Positions 1 through 11,680 of a DNA stretch of 64,000 bases are shown here, piece by piece. This DNA is from Calliopsis andreniformis (taxonomy: Eukaryota > Arthropoda > Insecta > Hymenoptera > Andrenidae), in NCBI RefSeq assembly GCF_051401765.1, contig NW_027480422.1:29840001-29904000 (forward strand). The letters are read 5' to 3'. The stretch's first letter is position 1; each line of letters starts with the position of its first letter. The translations under genes were made by a program, and so were the position numbers. The notes beneath the pieces were generated by a model, which saw only the letters and a program-made list of their open reading frames with translations, had not been told where the DNA came from and did no database searches.

Positions 1-166
1 GACTTCTTAGGCCCTAACTATTGGATCTGGTGGACCAACGCCCTAGAGTGGAGCCTAGGTGGCCCGGAACGTGGAAATGACCATGACTTTCGCACTGGTT
101 GCAATTATTCGTTTTATACGATGGAAAACCTGTTGTATTTATTTTGTATTTGGTGCTTCTGGCGTT
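1..166 (+). repeat. Reference monomer (phase origin)
   Basis: First complete monomer, used here to define phase. The array consensus carries TCGA at 22-25 and GATC at 24-27 (this copy has TTGGATC instead), CAACGCC at 36-42, CCTAGG at 54-59, CCCGG at 63-67, TATACGATGG at 115-124, AAAAA at 125-129 and GGCGTT at 161-166. By hand count the consensus is 41% GC, about 54% in bases 1-70 and 31% in 71-166. Bases 1-110 are identical to 6801-6910, so this monomer has a sister copy 6.8 kb downstream. Main variable sites are 8, 14, 17, 27 and 111-116. Confidence 0.93.
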
Positions 167-665
167 GACTTCTTAGGCCCTAACTATTCGATCAGGTGGA
201 CCAACGCACTAGAGTGAAGCCTAGGTGGCCCGGAACGTGGAAATGACCATCACTTTCACACTTGTTGCAATTACTCCTTTTATACGATGGAAAATCTGTT
301 ATATCTTTATCGTATTTTATGCTTCGGGTATTGACTTCTAAGGCCCTAACTATTAGATCTGGTGGAGCAACGCCCTAGAGTCAAGACTAGGTTGCCGGAA
401 CGCAGAAATGACCGTTACTATCACAATGTTTGCAATTAGTCATTGTATACGATGGAAAAACTATTGTATTTATATAGTATTTTATGCTTCGGGCGTTAAC
501 TTGTTGGGCCCTAACTATTCGATCTGGTGGAGCAACGCCCTAGAGTGAAGCCTAGGTTGCCCGGAACGTAGAAGTGACCATTACTTTCACACTGGTTGCA
601 ATTATTCGTGATATACGATGGAAAAACTGTTGTACATATACCGTATTTTATGCTTCTGGCGTTGA
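93..665 (+). repeat. Duplicated block, copy 1 (15-monomer spacing)
   Basis: This ~570-bp block matches 2578-3151 at an offset of 2485-2486 bp. Both share rare variants such as TTACTCCTTTTATACG, GGGTATTGACTTC, GAGTCAAGACTAGG, ATATAGTATTTTATG and CGTGATATACG. I count roughly 17 differences, so about 97% identity by eye. One base is missing in this copy near 395 (GTTGCCGG instead of GTTGCCCGG). Confidence 0.85.
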
Positions 666-2577
666 CTTCTCAGGCCCTAACTATTCGATCTGGTAGAGCA
701 ACGCCCTAGGGTGAAGCCTAGGTTGCCCGGAACGTAGAAGTGGCCATTACTTTCGCACTGGTTGCAATTATTCGTTTTATACGATGGAAAAACTGTTGTA
801 CGTATATCGTATTCTATGCTTCTGGCGTTAACTTCTTAGGCCCTAACAATTCGATCTTGTGGAACATCGCCCTAGAGTGTAGCCTAGATTGCCCGGAACG
901 TAGATATGACCATAACTTTCACACTGGTTGCAATTATACGTTTTATACGATGGAAAGACTGTTGTATTTATTTTGTATTTGGTGCTTCTGGCGTTGACTT
1001 CTTAGGCCCTAACTATTCCACCTGGTGGACCAACGCCCTAGAGTGGAGCCTAGGTGGCCCGGAACGTGGAAATGACCATGACTTTCGCACTGGTTGCAAT
1101 TATTCCCGTTATACGATGGAAAAACTGTTGTATTTATATTGTATTTTATGCTTCTGGCGTTGACTTCTAAGGCCGTAGCTATTCGATGTGGTGGAGCAAC
1201 GCCCTAGAGGGAAGCCTAGGTTGCACGAAGCGTAGAAATGACAATAACTTTCACACTGGATGCAATTATCCGTTTTATACGATGGAAAAGCTGTTGTATT
1301 TATTTTGTATTTTGTGCTTCTGGCGGTGACTACTTAGGCCCTCACTATTGGATCTGGTGGAACAACGACCTAGAGTGAAGCCTAGGTTGCACGGACCGTA
1401 GAAATGACCATAACTTTCACACTGGTTGCAATTATTCATTTTATACAATGGAAAAGCTGTTCTACTTATTTTGTATTTTATGCTTCGGGCGTTGACTTCT
1501 AAGGCCCTAACTATTGGTTCTGGTGGACCAACGCCCTAGACTGAAGCGTAGGTTGGCAGGAACGTAGAACTGACCATCACTTTCACACTGTTTGCAATTA
1601 TTCCTGTTATACGGTGAAAAACTGTTGTATTTATGTTATATTTTTGCTTCTGGCGTTGACTTCTAAATCCCTAACAATTCGATGTGGTGGAGCAACGACC
1701 TAGAGTGAAGCCTAAGTTGCCCGGAACGTAGAAATGACCATAACTTTCACACTGGTTGCAATTATTCGTTTTATACGATGTAAAAACTGTTCTATATATT
1801 TTCTATTTTATGCTTCGGGCGTTGACTTCTAAGGCACTAACTATTCGATCTGGACGAGCAACGCACTAGAGTGAAGCCTAGGTTGCCCGGAACATAGACA
1901 AGACCATATCCTTCACACTGGTTCCAATTATTCCTGTTATACGATGGAAAAACTGTTGTATTTATATTGTATTTTTTTTTCAGGCGTTGACTTCTAAATC
2001 CCTAACTATTCGGTCTGGTGGAGGAACGACCTAGAGTGAAGCCTAGGTTGCCCGGAACGTAGAAATGACCATAACCTACACACTGGTTGCAATTATTCGT
2101 TTTATACAATGGAATGACTGTTCTATTTCTATTGTATTTTATGCACCTGGCATTCACTTCTAAGGCCCTAACTATTCGATGTGGTGGTGCAACGACCAGT
2201 GCGAAACCTAGGTTGTCCGGAACGTAGAAATGACAATTACTTTCACACTGGTTGCAATTATTCCTGTTATACGATGAACGAACTGTTGAATTTTTATTGT
2301 ACTTTATGCTTCGGGCATTGACTTCTATGGCCCTACCTCTTCGATCTGGTGGAGCAACGCCCTAGAGTGAAGCCTAGGTTGCCCCGTACGTTGAAGTGAC
2401 CATAACTTTCATACTGGTTGCAATTACTCCTGTTATACGATGGAAATACTGTTATATCTTTAACGTATTTTATGCTTCGGGCATTGACTTCTATGGCCTT
2501 ACCTCTTCGATCTGGTGGAGCAACGCCCTAGTTTCAAGCCTAGATTTCCCGGAACGTAGATATGACCATCACTTTCA

Positions 2578-3151
2578 CACTGGTTGCAATTATTCGTTTT
2601 ATACGATGGAAAAACTGTTGTATTTATTTTGTATTTGGTGCTTCTGGCGTTGACTTCTTAGGCCCTAACTATTCGATCAGGTGGACCAACGCCCTAGAGT
2701 GAAGCCTAGGTGGCCCGGGATGTGGAAATAACCATCACTTTCACACTTGTTGCAATTACTCCTTTTATACGATGGAAAAACTGTTATATCTTTATCGTAT
2801 TTTATGCTTCGGGTATTGACTTCTAAGGCCCTAACTATTAGATCTGGTGGAGCAACGCCCAAGAGTCAAGACTAGGTTGCCCAGAACGCAGAAATGACCG
2901 TTACTATCACAATGTTTGCAATTATTCATTGTATAGGATGGAAAAACTATTGTATTTATATAGTATTTTATGCTTCGGGCGTTAACTTCTTGGGCCCTAA
3001 CTATTCGACCTGGTGGAGCAACGCCCTAGAGTGAAGCCTAGGTTGCCCGGAACGTAGAAGTGACCATTACTTTCACACTGGTTGCAATTATTCGTGATAT
3101 ACGATGGAAAAACTGTTGTACATATACCGCATTTTATGCTTCAGGCGTTGA
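2578..3151 (+). repeat. Duplicated block, copy 2 (15-monomer spacing)
   Basis: Partner of 93-665. The shared rare variants run in the same order across more than three monomers, so this is one copied segment rather than independent mutation. Similarity fades after TGCTTC at about 3142, where this copy has CAGGCG and copy 1 has TGGCG. Confidence 0.85.
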
Positions 3152-3739
3152 CTTCTTAGGCCCTAACTATTCGTTCTGGTGGAACAACGCCCTAGAGTGG
3201 AGCCTTGTTTGCCCGGAACGTAGAAATGACCATTACTTGCACACTGGGTGCCATTATTCGTTTTATACGATGGAAAAACTGTTGTATTTATTTTGTATTT
3301 GGTGCTTGTGGCGTTGACTTCTTAGGCCCCAACTATTGGATCTGGTTGAGCAACGCGCTAGAGTGAAGCCTAGATTGCCCGGAACGTAGAAATGACCATA
3401 ACTTTCACACTGGCTGCAATTATTCATGCTATACGAAGGAAAACCTGTTGTATTTATAATATATTTCAGGCTTCTGGCGTTGACTTCTTAGGCCCTAACT
3501 ATTCGATCTGGTGGAGCAACGCCCTAGAGTGAAGGCTAGATTGCCCGGAACGCAGAAATGACCATAACTTTCACACTGGTTGCAATTATTCGTTCTATAC
3601 AATGGAATAACTGTTGTATTTATTTTGAATTTAATGCTTCGGGCGTTTACTTCTAAGGCCCTAACTATTGAATCTGGTGGATCCACGCCCTAGAAAGAAG
3701 CCTAGGTTTCCCGGAATGTAGAAATGACCATTACTTTCA

Positions 3740-4704
3740 CACTGGCTGCAATTATTCGTTCTATACAATGGAAAAACTGTTGTATTTATTTTGTATTTTA
3801 TGCTTCGGGCGCTGACTTCTAAGGCCCTAACTATTTGATCTGGCGGAGTACCGCCCTAGAGTGAAGCCTAGGTGGCCCGGAACATAGACAAGACCATCAC
3901 CTTCACTCTGGTTACAATTATTCCTGTAATACGATGGAAAAGCTGTTGCATTTTTATTGTATTTTATGCTTCTGGCGTGGACTTCTTCGGCCCTACCTAT
4001 TGGATCTGGTGGAGCAACGCCTTAGGGTGGAGCCTAGGTTGCCCAGAACGTAGAAATGACCATAAGTTTCATACTGGTTGCAATTATTCGTTTTATACAA
4101 TGGAAAAACTGTTGTATTTATATTGTGTTTTATGCTTCAGGCGTTGACTTCTTAGGCCCTAACTATTCGTTCTGGTGGAACAACGCCCTAGAGTGGAGCG
4201 TTGTTTGCCCGGAACGTAGAAATGACCATTACTTGCACACTGGGTGCCATTATTCGTTTTATACGATGGAAAAACTGTTGTATTTATTTTGTATTTGATG
4301 CTCCTGACGTTGACTTCTTAGGCCCTAACTATTGAATCTGGTGTACCAACGACCTAGAGAGAAGCCTAGGTTACCCGGAACGTAGAAATGACCATTATCT
4401 TCACGCTTGTTGCAATTATACCTGTTATATGATGGAAAAACGTCTGTATCTATATTGTATTTTATGCTTCCGGCGTTGACTTCTAACGCTCTAACTCTTC
4501 GATCGCGTGAAGCAATGCCTCAGAATTAAGTCTAGGATGCCCGAACGTAGAAATGGCCGTTGCTTTCACACTGGTTGCATTTTTTCCTGTTATACGATGT
4601 AAAAGCTGTTGTATTTATATTGTATTTTATGCTTCAGGCGATGGCTTCATAGGCCAGAACTATCCGATGTGATGGAGCAACGCCCTAGAGTGATGCCTAG
4701 GTTG
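3740..4704 (+). repeat. Long-range duplicated block, copy 1
   Basis: Matches 18521-19319, about 14.8 kb away. Shared rare variants include GAACATAGAC, TTCCTGTAATACGATGG, CTATTTGATCTGG, CTTCGGCCCTACCTATT, TTCACGCTTGTTGC and GATGTGATGGAGC. The offset is 14781 bp at 3881 and 14615 bp at 4401, so this copy carries exactly one additional monomer (about 4141-4306). Confidence 0.85.
4137..4298 (+). repeat. Monomer copied from 3141-3302
   Basis: Matches 3141-3302 at exactly 996 bp (six monomers). Both have TTCGTTCTGGTGGAAC, TTGTTTGCCCGG and the rare TTGCACACTGGGTGCCATT segment. This is also the extra monomer that separates the two halves of the long-range copy 3740-4704 from its partner at 18521-19319, which suggests it was inserted there after that block formed. 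Confidence 0.8.
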
Positions 4705-5599
4705 CACGGAACGTACAAACGACCGTTACCTTCACGCTTGTTGCAATTATTCATGTTATACGATGGAAAAACTGTTGTATTTATTTTGTATTTGGTGCTT
4801 GTGGCGTTGACTTCTTAGGCCCCAACTATTGGATCTGGTTGAGCAACGCCCTAGAGTGAAGCCTAGGTTGCCCGGAACGTAGAAACGACCATAACTTTCA
4901 CACTGGTTGCAATTATTCGTCTTATACAATGGAAAAACTGTTCTATTTATTTTGTTTTTTATGCTTCGCGCGAAGACTTCTAAGGCCCTAACTATTCGAT
5001 CTGCTGGAGCAATGCCCTAGAGTGAAGCCTAGGTTGCCCGGAACGTAGAAATGACCATAACTTTCACACTGGTTGCAATTATCCCTTTTATACGATGGAA
5101 AAGCTGTTGTATTTTTATTGTACTTTATGCTTCTGGCGTTAACTTCTCGTGCCCCAACTATTCGATCTGGTGGAACAACGCCCTAGAGTGAAGCCTAGGT
5201 TGCCCGGAACGTAGAAATGACCATTACTTCCACACTGTTTGCAATTATTCATTTTATACGATGGAAGAACTGTGGTATTTTTATTGTATTTTGAGCTTCA
5301 GGCGTTGACCTCTAAGGCCGTAGCTATTCGATGTGGCGGCGCAACGCCCTAGAGTGAAGCCTAGGTTGCCCGGAACGTAGAAATGGCCATTACTTTCACA
5401 CTGGTTGCAATTATTCGTTTTATACGATGGAAAAACTATTGTACTTATATTGTATTTTATACTTCTGGCGTTGACTTCTAAGTCCCTAGCTATTCGATCT
5501 GGTGGAGCAACGCCCTAGAGTAATGCCTAGGTTGCCTGGAATGTAGAAATGACCAGTACTTTCACACTGGTTGCAATTATTCGTTTTATACAATGGAAA

Positions 5600-6080
5600 A
5601 GCTGTTCTATTTATTTTGTCTTTTATGCTTCGGGCGTTGACTTCTAAGGCCCTAACTATTCGATCTCGCGGAGCAACGCCCTAGAGTGAAGCCTAGGTTA
5701 CCCGGAATGTAGAAATGACCAGTACCTTCACACTGTTTGCAATTATTCATTTTATACGATGGAAAAACTATTGTACCTTTATTGTATTTTATGCTTCGGG
5801 CGTTGACTTCTAAGGCCCTAACTATTCGATCTGGTGGAGCAACGACCTGGAGTCAAGCCGAGGTTGCCCGGAACGTAGAAATGACCATAACTTTCACACT
5901 GGTTGCAATTATTCGTTTTATACGATGGAAAAGCTGTTGTATTTTTATTGTACTTTACGCTTCTGGCGTTAAGTTCTTGGGCCCTAACTATTCGATATGG
6001 TTGAGCAACGCCCCAGAGTGAAGCCTAGGTTGCCCGGAACGTAGAAATGACCATTACTTTCACACTGTTTGCAATTATTC
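5600..6080 (+). repeat. Duplicated block, copy 1 (17-monomer spacing)
   Basis: Matches 8432-8912 at an offset of 2832 bp (17 monomers plus 10 bp; the intervening 12-bp microduplication at 7035-7058 accounts for most of the excess). Shared rare variants are GATCTCGCGGAGC, TACCCGGAATG, CTATTGTACCTTTATTG, ACGACCTGGAGTCAAGCCG and GTTAAGTTCTTGGGCCC. Confidence 0.85.
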
Positions 6081-6359
6081 ATTTTATACGATGGAAAAGC
6101 TGTTGTATTTATATTGTATTTTATGCTTCTGGCGTTGACTTCTATGGCCCTAGCTATTCGATCTAGCGGAGCAGCGCCCTAGAGTGCAGCCTGGGTTGCC
6201 CGGAACGTAGAAATGACCATAACTATGACACTGGTTGCAATTATTCGTTTTATACAATGGAAAAACTGTTCTATTTATATTGTATTTTATGCATCTGGCA
6301 TTCACTTCTAAGGCCCTAACTATTCGATGTGGTGGTGTAACGCCCTAGAGTGAAGCCTA

Positions 6360-6833
6360 GGTTGCCCGGAACGTAGAAATGACCATCACTTTCACACTTG
6401 TTGCAATTACTCCTGTTATACGATGGAAAAACTGTTATACTTTTATCGTATTTTATGCTTCGGGCATTGACTTCTATGGCCCTACCTCTTCGATCTGCTG
6501 GAGCAGCGCCCTAGATTCAAGCCTAGATTGCCCGGAACGTAGATGTGACCATTACTTTCACACTGGTTGCAATTATTCGTTTTATACCATGGAAAAGCTG
6601 TTGTATTTATTTTGTATTTGGTGCTTCTGGCGTTGACTTCTTAAGCCCTAGCTATTGGATCTGGTGGACCAACGCCCTAGAGTGAAGCCTAGGTGGCCCG
6701 GAACGTGGAAATGACCATCACTTTCACACTGGTTGCAATTATTCCCGGTATACGATGGAAAAGCTGCTGTATTTATTTTGTATTTGGTGCTTCTGGCGTT
6801 GACTTCTTAGGCCCTAACTATTGGATCTGGTGG
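6360..6833 (+). repeat. Duplicated block, copy 1 (7-monomer spacing)
   Basis: Matches 7534-8007 at 1174 bp, which is seven monomers plus the 12-bp microduplication lying between. Shared variants are CACTTGTTGCAATTACTCC, TGTTATACTTTTATCG, GGGCATTGACTTCTATGG, CCTCTTCGATCTGCTGG and TTCCCGGTATACG. The copies part after GGATCTGGTGG (ACC here, AGC there). Confidence 0.85.
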
Positions 6834-7034
6834 ACCAACGCCCTAGAGTGGAGCCTAGGTGGCCCGGAACGTGGAAATGACCATGACTTTCGCACTGGTT
6901 GCAATTATTCCCGTTATACGATGGAAAAACTGTTGTATTTATATTGTATTTTATGCTCCTGGCGTTGACTTTTAAGGCCCTAACTATTCGATGTGGTGGA
7001 GCAACGCCCTAGAGTGAAGCCTAGGTTGCACGGA

Positions 7035-7058
7035 CCGTAGAAATGACCGTAGAAATGA
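7035..7058 (+). repeat. 12-bp microduplication inside a monomer
   Basis: CCGTAGAAATGA is present twice in direct succession (7035-7046, 7047-7058). The host monomer is therefore 178 bp instead of 166. It is the largest indel I found in the window and it shifts the phase of everything downstream. A replication slip is the simplest explanation. Confidence 0.92.
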
Positions 7059-7533
7059 CCATAACTTTCACACTGGTTGGAATTATTCATTTTATACAAT
7101 TGAAAAGCTGTACTATTAATTTTGTATTTTATGCTTCGGGCGTTGACTTCTAAGGCCCTAACTATTGGATCTGGTGGACCAACGCCCTAGACTGAAGTGT
7201 AGGTTGCCAGGAACGTAGAAATGACCATCACTTTCACACTGTTTGCAATTATTCCTGTTATACGATGGGAAAACTGTTGTACATATATCGTATTTTATGC
7301 TTCTGGCGTTGACTTCTTAGGCCCTAACTATTCGATCTGGTAGAGCAACGCCCTAGGGTGAAGCCTAGGTTGCCCGGAACGTAGAAGTGGCCATTACTTT
7401 CACACTGGATGCAATTATTCGTTTTATACGATGGTAAAACTGTTGTATTTATTTTGTATTTTATGCTTCGGGCGTTGACTTCTAAGGCCCTAGCTATTCG
7501 ATTTGGTGGAGCAACGCCCTAGAGTGGAGCCTA

Positions 7534-8007
7534 GGTTGCCCGGAACGTAGAAATGACCATCACTTTCACACTTGTTGCAATTACTCCTGTTATACGATGG
7601 AAAAACTGTTATACTTTTATCGTATTTTATGCTTCGGGCATTGACTTCTATGGCCCTACCTCTTCGATCTGCTGGAGCAACGCCCTAGATTGAAGCCTAG
7701 ATTGCCCGGAACGTAGATGTGACCATTACTTTCACACTGGTTGCAATTATTCGTTTTATACGATGGAAAAGCTGTTGTATTTATTTTGTATTTGGTGCTT
7801 CTGGCGTTGACTTCTTAAGCCCTAGCTATTGGATCTGGTGGACCAACGCCCTAGAGTGAAGCCTAGGTGGCCCGGAACGTGGAAATGACCATCACTTTCA
7901 CACTGGTTGCAATTATTCCCGGTATACGATGGAAAAACTGTTGTATTTATTTTGTATTTGGTGCTTCTGGCGTTGACTTCTTAGGCCCTAACTATTGGAT
8001 CTGGTGG
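7534..8007 (+). repeat. Duplicated block, copy 2 (7-monomer spacing)
   Basis: Partner of 6360-6833, almost identical over nearly three monomers. Like its partner it ends at a GGATCTGGTGG segment, after which the flanks are unrelated variants of the monomer. Confidence 0.85.
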
Positions 8008-8693
8008 AGCAACGCCCTAGAGTGAAGCCTAGGTTGACGGGAGCGTAGAAATGACCATTACCTTCACACTGTTTGGAATTATTCCTGTTATGCGATGGAA
8101 AACTGTTGGATTTTTATCTTATTTTATGCTTCTGGCGTTGACTTCTAAGGCCGTAGCTATTCGATGTGGTGGAGCAACGCCCTAGAGGGAAGCCTAGGTT
8201 GCACGGACCGTAGAAATGACCATAACTTTCACGCTGGTTGCAATTATTCATTTTATACAATGGAAAAGCTGTTCTACTTATTTTGTATTTTATGCTTCGG
8301 GCGTTGACTTCTAAGGCCCTAACTATTCGATGTGGTGGTGCAACGACCAGTGCGAAACCTAGGTTGTCCGGAACGTAGAAATGACAATTACTTTCACACT
8401 GGTTGCAATTATTCCTGTTATACGATGGAAAAACTGTTCTATTTATTTTGTCTTTTATGCTTCGGGCGTTGACATCTAAGGCCCTAACTATTCGATCTCG
8501 CGGAGCAACGCCCTGGAGTGAAGCCTAGGTTACCCGGAATGTAGAAATGACCAGTACCCTCACACTGTTTGCAATTATTCATTTTATACGATGGAAAAAC
8601 TATTGTACCTTTATTGTATTTTATGCTTCGGGCGTTGACTTCTAAGGCCCTAACTATTCGATCTGGTGGAGCAACGACCTGGAGTCAAGCCGA

Positions 8694-11680
8694 GGTTGCC
8701 CGGAACGTAGAAATGACCATAACTTTCACACTGGTTGCAATTATCCGTTTTATACGATAGAAAAGCTGTTGTATTTTTATTGTACTTTACGCTTCTGGCG
8801 TTAAGTTCTTGGGCCCTAACTATTCGATATGGTTGAGCAACGCCCCAGAGTGAAGCCTAGGTTGCCCGGAACGTAGAAATGACCATTACTTTCACACTGT
8901 TTGCAATTATTCATGTTATACCAAGGAAAACCTGTTGTATTTATACTGTATTTCAGGCATCTGGCGTTGACTTCTTAGGCCCTAACTGTTCGATCTGGTG
9001 GAGCAACGCCCTAGAGTGAAGCCTAGATTGCCCGGAACGCAGAAATGACCATAACTTTCACACTGGTTGCAATTATTCGTTCTATACAATGGAAAAACTG
9101 TTGTATTTATTTTGTATTTTATGCTTCGGGCGTAGACTTCTAAGGCCCTAACTATTCGATCTGGTGGCACAACGCCCTAGGGTGAAGCCTAGGTTGCCCG
9201 GAACGTAGAAATGACCATAACTTGCATACTGGTGGCAATTATTCGTGTTATAGGATGGAAAAACTGTTGTATTTATATCGTATTTTATGCTTCAGGCGTT
9301 GACTTTTTAGGCCCTAACTATTCGATCTGGTGGCACAACGCCCTAGAGTGATGCCTAGGTTGCCCGGGACGTAGAAATGACCATTACTTTCACACTGGTT
9401 GCAATTATTCGTTTTATACGATGGAATAACTGTTGTACATATATCGTATTTTATGCTTCTGGCGTTGACTTCGCAGGCCCTAACTATTCGATCTGGTAGA
9501 GCAACGCCCTAGGGTGAAGCCTAGGTTGCCCGGAACGTAGAAGTGGCCATTACTTTCACACTGGTTGCAATTATTCGTTTTATACGATGGAAAAACTGTT
9601 GTACGTATATCGTATTTTATGCTTCTGGCGTTAACTTCTTAGGCCCTAACTATTCGATCTTGTGGAACAGCGCCCTAGAGTGAAGCCTAGGTTGCCCGGA
9701 ACGTAGAAATGACCATTACTTTCACACTGGTTGCAATTACTCCAGTTATACGATGGAAAATCTGTTGTATTTATATTGTATTTTATGCTTCTTGCGTTCA
9801 CTACTTAGGCCCTAACTATTCGACCTGATGGAGCACCGCCGTAGAGTGAAGCAGAGGTTCCCTGGAACGTAGAAATGACCGTACATTTCACACTCGTAGG
9901 AATTATTCGTTTATACGATGGAAAAACTGTTATATTTATTTTGTATTTTATGCTTCTGGCGTTGACTTCTTAGGCCCTAACTATTCGATCTGGTGGAGCA
10001 ACGCCCTAGAGTGAAGCCTAGGTTGCCCGGAACGTAGAAATGCCCATAACTTTCACACTGGTTGCAATTATCCCTTTTATACGATGGGAAAGCTGTTGTA
10101 TTTTTATTGTTCTTAATGCTTCTGGCGTTAACTTCTCGTGCCCTAACTATTCGATCTGCTGGAGCAACGCCCTAGAGTGAAGCCTAGGTTGCCAGGAACG
10201 TAGAAATGACCATTACTTTCACACTGTTTGCAATTATTCATTTTATACGATGGAAAAGCTGTTGTATTTTTATTGTACTTTATGCTTCTGGCGTTAACTT
10301 CTCGTGCCCTAACTATTCGATCTGCTGGAGCAACGCCCTAGAGTGAAGCCTAGGTTGCCAGGAACGTAGAAATGACCATTACTTTCACACTGTTTGCAAT
10401 TATTCATTTTATACGATGGAAAAGCTGTTGTATTTATATTGTATTTTATGCTTCTGGCGATGACTTCTAAGGCCCTAGCTATTCGATTTGGCCGAGCAAC
10501 GCCCTACAGTGAAGCCTAGGTTGCCCGGAACGTAAAAATGACCATTACTTCCACACTGTTTGCAATTATTCATTTTATACGATGGAAAAACTGTGGTATT
10601 TTTATTGTATTTTATGCTTCAGGCGTTGATCTCTAAGGCCGTAGCTATTCGATGTGGTGGTGCAACGCCCTAGAGTGAAGCCTAGGTTGCCCGGAACGTA
10701 GAAATGGCCATTACTTTCACACTGGTTGCAATTATTCGTTTTATACGATGGAAAAACTGTTGTACTTATATTGTATTTTATGCTTCTGGCGTTGACTTCT
10801 AAGTCCCTAGCTATTCGATCTGGTGGCACAACGCCCTAGAGTGATGCCTAGGTTGCCCGGGACGTAGAAATGACCATTACTTTCACACTGTTTGCAATTA
10901 TTCATTTTATATGATGGAAAAACTGTTGTACTTATATTGTATTTTATGCTTCTGGCGTTGACTTCTGAGTCCCTAGCTATTCGATCTGGTGGAGCAACGC
11001 CCTAGAGTGAGGCCTAGGTTGCCTGGAATGTAGAAATGACCTGTACTTTCACACTGGTAGCAATTATTCGTTTTATACAATGGAAAAACTGTTCTATTTA
11101 TTTTGTCTTTTATGCTTCGGGCGTTGACTTCTAAGGCCCTAGCTATTCGATCCGGCGGAGCAACGCCCTAGAGTGAAGCCTAGGTTGCCCGGAACGTAGA
11201 AATGACCATTACTTTCACACTGTTTGCAATTACTCCAGTTATACGATGGAAAATCTGTTGTATTTATATTGTATTTTATGCTTCTTGCGTTCACTACTTA
11301 GGCCCTATCTATTCGACCTGATGGAGCACCGCCGTAGAGTGAAGCAGAGGTTCCCTGGAACGTAGAAATGACCACTACCTTCACACTGGTTGCAATTATT
11401 CGTTTTATACGATGGAAAAACTGTTGTACATATATCGTATTTTATGCTTCTGGCGTTGACTTCTTAGGCCCTAACTATTCGATCTGGTGGAGCAACGCCC
11501 TAGAGTGAAGCCTAGGTTGCCCGGAACGTAGAAATGCCCATAACTTTCACACTGGTTGCAATTATTCATTTTATACGATGGAAAAGCTGTTGTATTTATA
11601 TTGTATTTTATGCTTCTGGCGTTGACTTCTAAGGCCCTAGCTATTGGATCTGGCGGAGCAGCGCCCTAGAGTGCAGCCTG
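8694..11680 (+). repeat. 18-monomer HOR unit, copy 1 (2987 bp)
   Basis: Directly followed by its near-identical copy at 11681. The anchor TTATCCGTTTTATACGATAG recurs 2987 bp later, as do ATACCAAGGAAAACCTG, TTGCATACTGGTGGC, CTCGTAGGAATTATTCG and AACTTCTCGTGCCC in the same order. Only a few substitutions separate the copies by eye, for example GCCCTAGAG near 9675 against GCCCTAGCG near 12662, and TTCTGAGTCC against TTCTAAGTCC later. This points to a recent tandem duplication of 18 monomers. Confidence 0.9.
10120..10451 (+). repeat. Two adjacent near-identical monomers
   Basis: Two successive monomers both carry AACTTCTCGTGCCC, GATCTGCTGGAGC and GTTGCCAGGAACG, with TTTTTATTG at 10101 and again 166 bp later. 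Elsewhere neighbours differ at many sites, so this is a local single-monomer duplication. The pair recurs in HOR copy 2 at about 13273-13604, so it predates the 3-kb duplication. Confidence 0.8.

Larger units (their letters stand above)
1..8431 (+). repeat. Region A: heterogeneous satellite with partial duplications
   Basis: About 51 monomers with no single regular HOR. Visible copies include a ~570-bp block spaced 15 monomers apart, one monomer repeated 6 monomers away, a ~480-bp block spaced 17 monomers apart and a ~474-bp block spaced 7 monomers apart. A ~115-bp stretch around 2161-2275 recurs at 8312-8426 and carries the same odd ACGACCAGTGCGAAACC segment. Monomers with GTATTTGGTGCTT in the T-rich tail are characteristic of this region. 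No gene or RNA is visible. Confidence 0.85.

Noticed and set aside
11..18. CCCTAA, a telomere-like hexamer once per monomer
   Set aside because: It is a single hexamer per 166 bp, never in tandem, and often mutated (CCGTAGC, CCCTAGC). Chance resemblance.
20..40. RNA polymerase III promoter boxes (TTCGA core of a B box, TGGTGGAGC like an A box)
   Set aside because: Matches are partial and in the wrong order within the monomer. No tRNA fold or SINE tail is visible, so a tRNA-derived origin is not supported.
54..59. CCTAGG palindrome as a protein-binding site
   Set aside because: It is frequent because the monomer repeats, and it is lost in whole subfamilies (TCTAGG, CCTCGG, CCAAGG). Useful as an AvrII ladder site for testing, but no evidence of binding.
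740..1163. Recurring open frames of about 85 codons on the + strand (also at 2396, 3060, 6379, 61171 and elsewhere)
   Set aside because: They recur only because the monomer recurs and always span about 1.5 units. Related peptides start in different registers and are cut by ordinary substitutions in most copies, so no selection on protein is visible.
1971..1981. T9 run replacing part of the monomer tail
   Set aside because: Only one base shorter than standard and seen once. It may be a private mutation or a homopolymer sequencing error.
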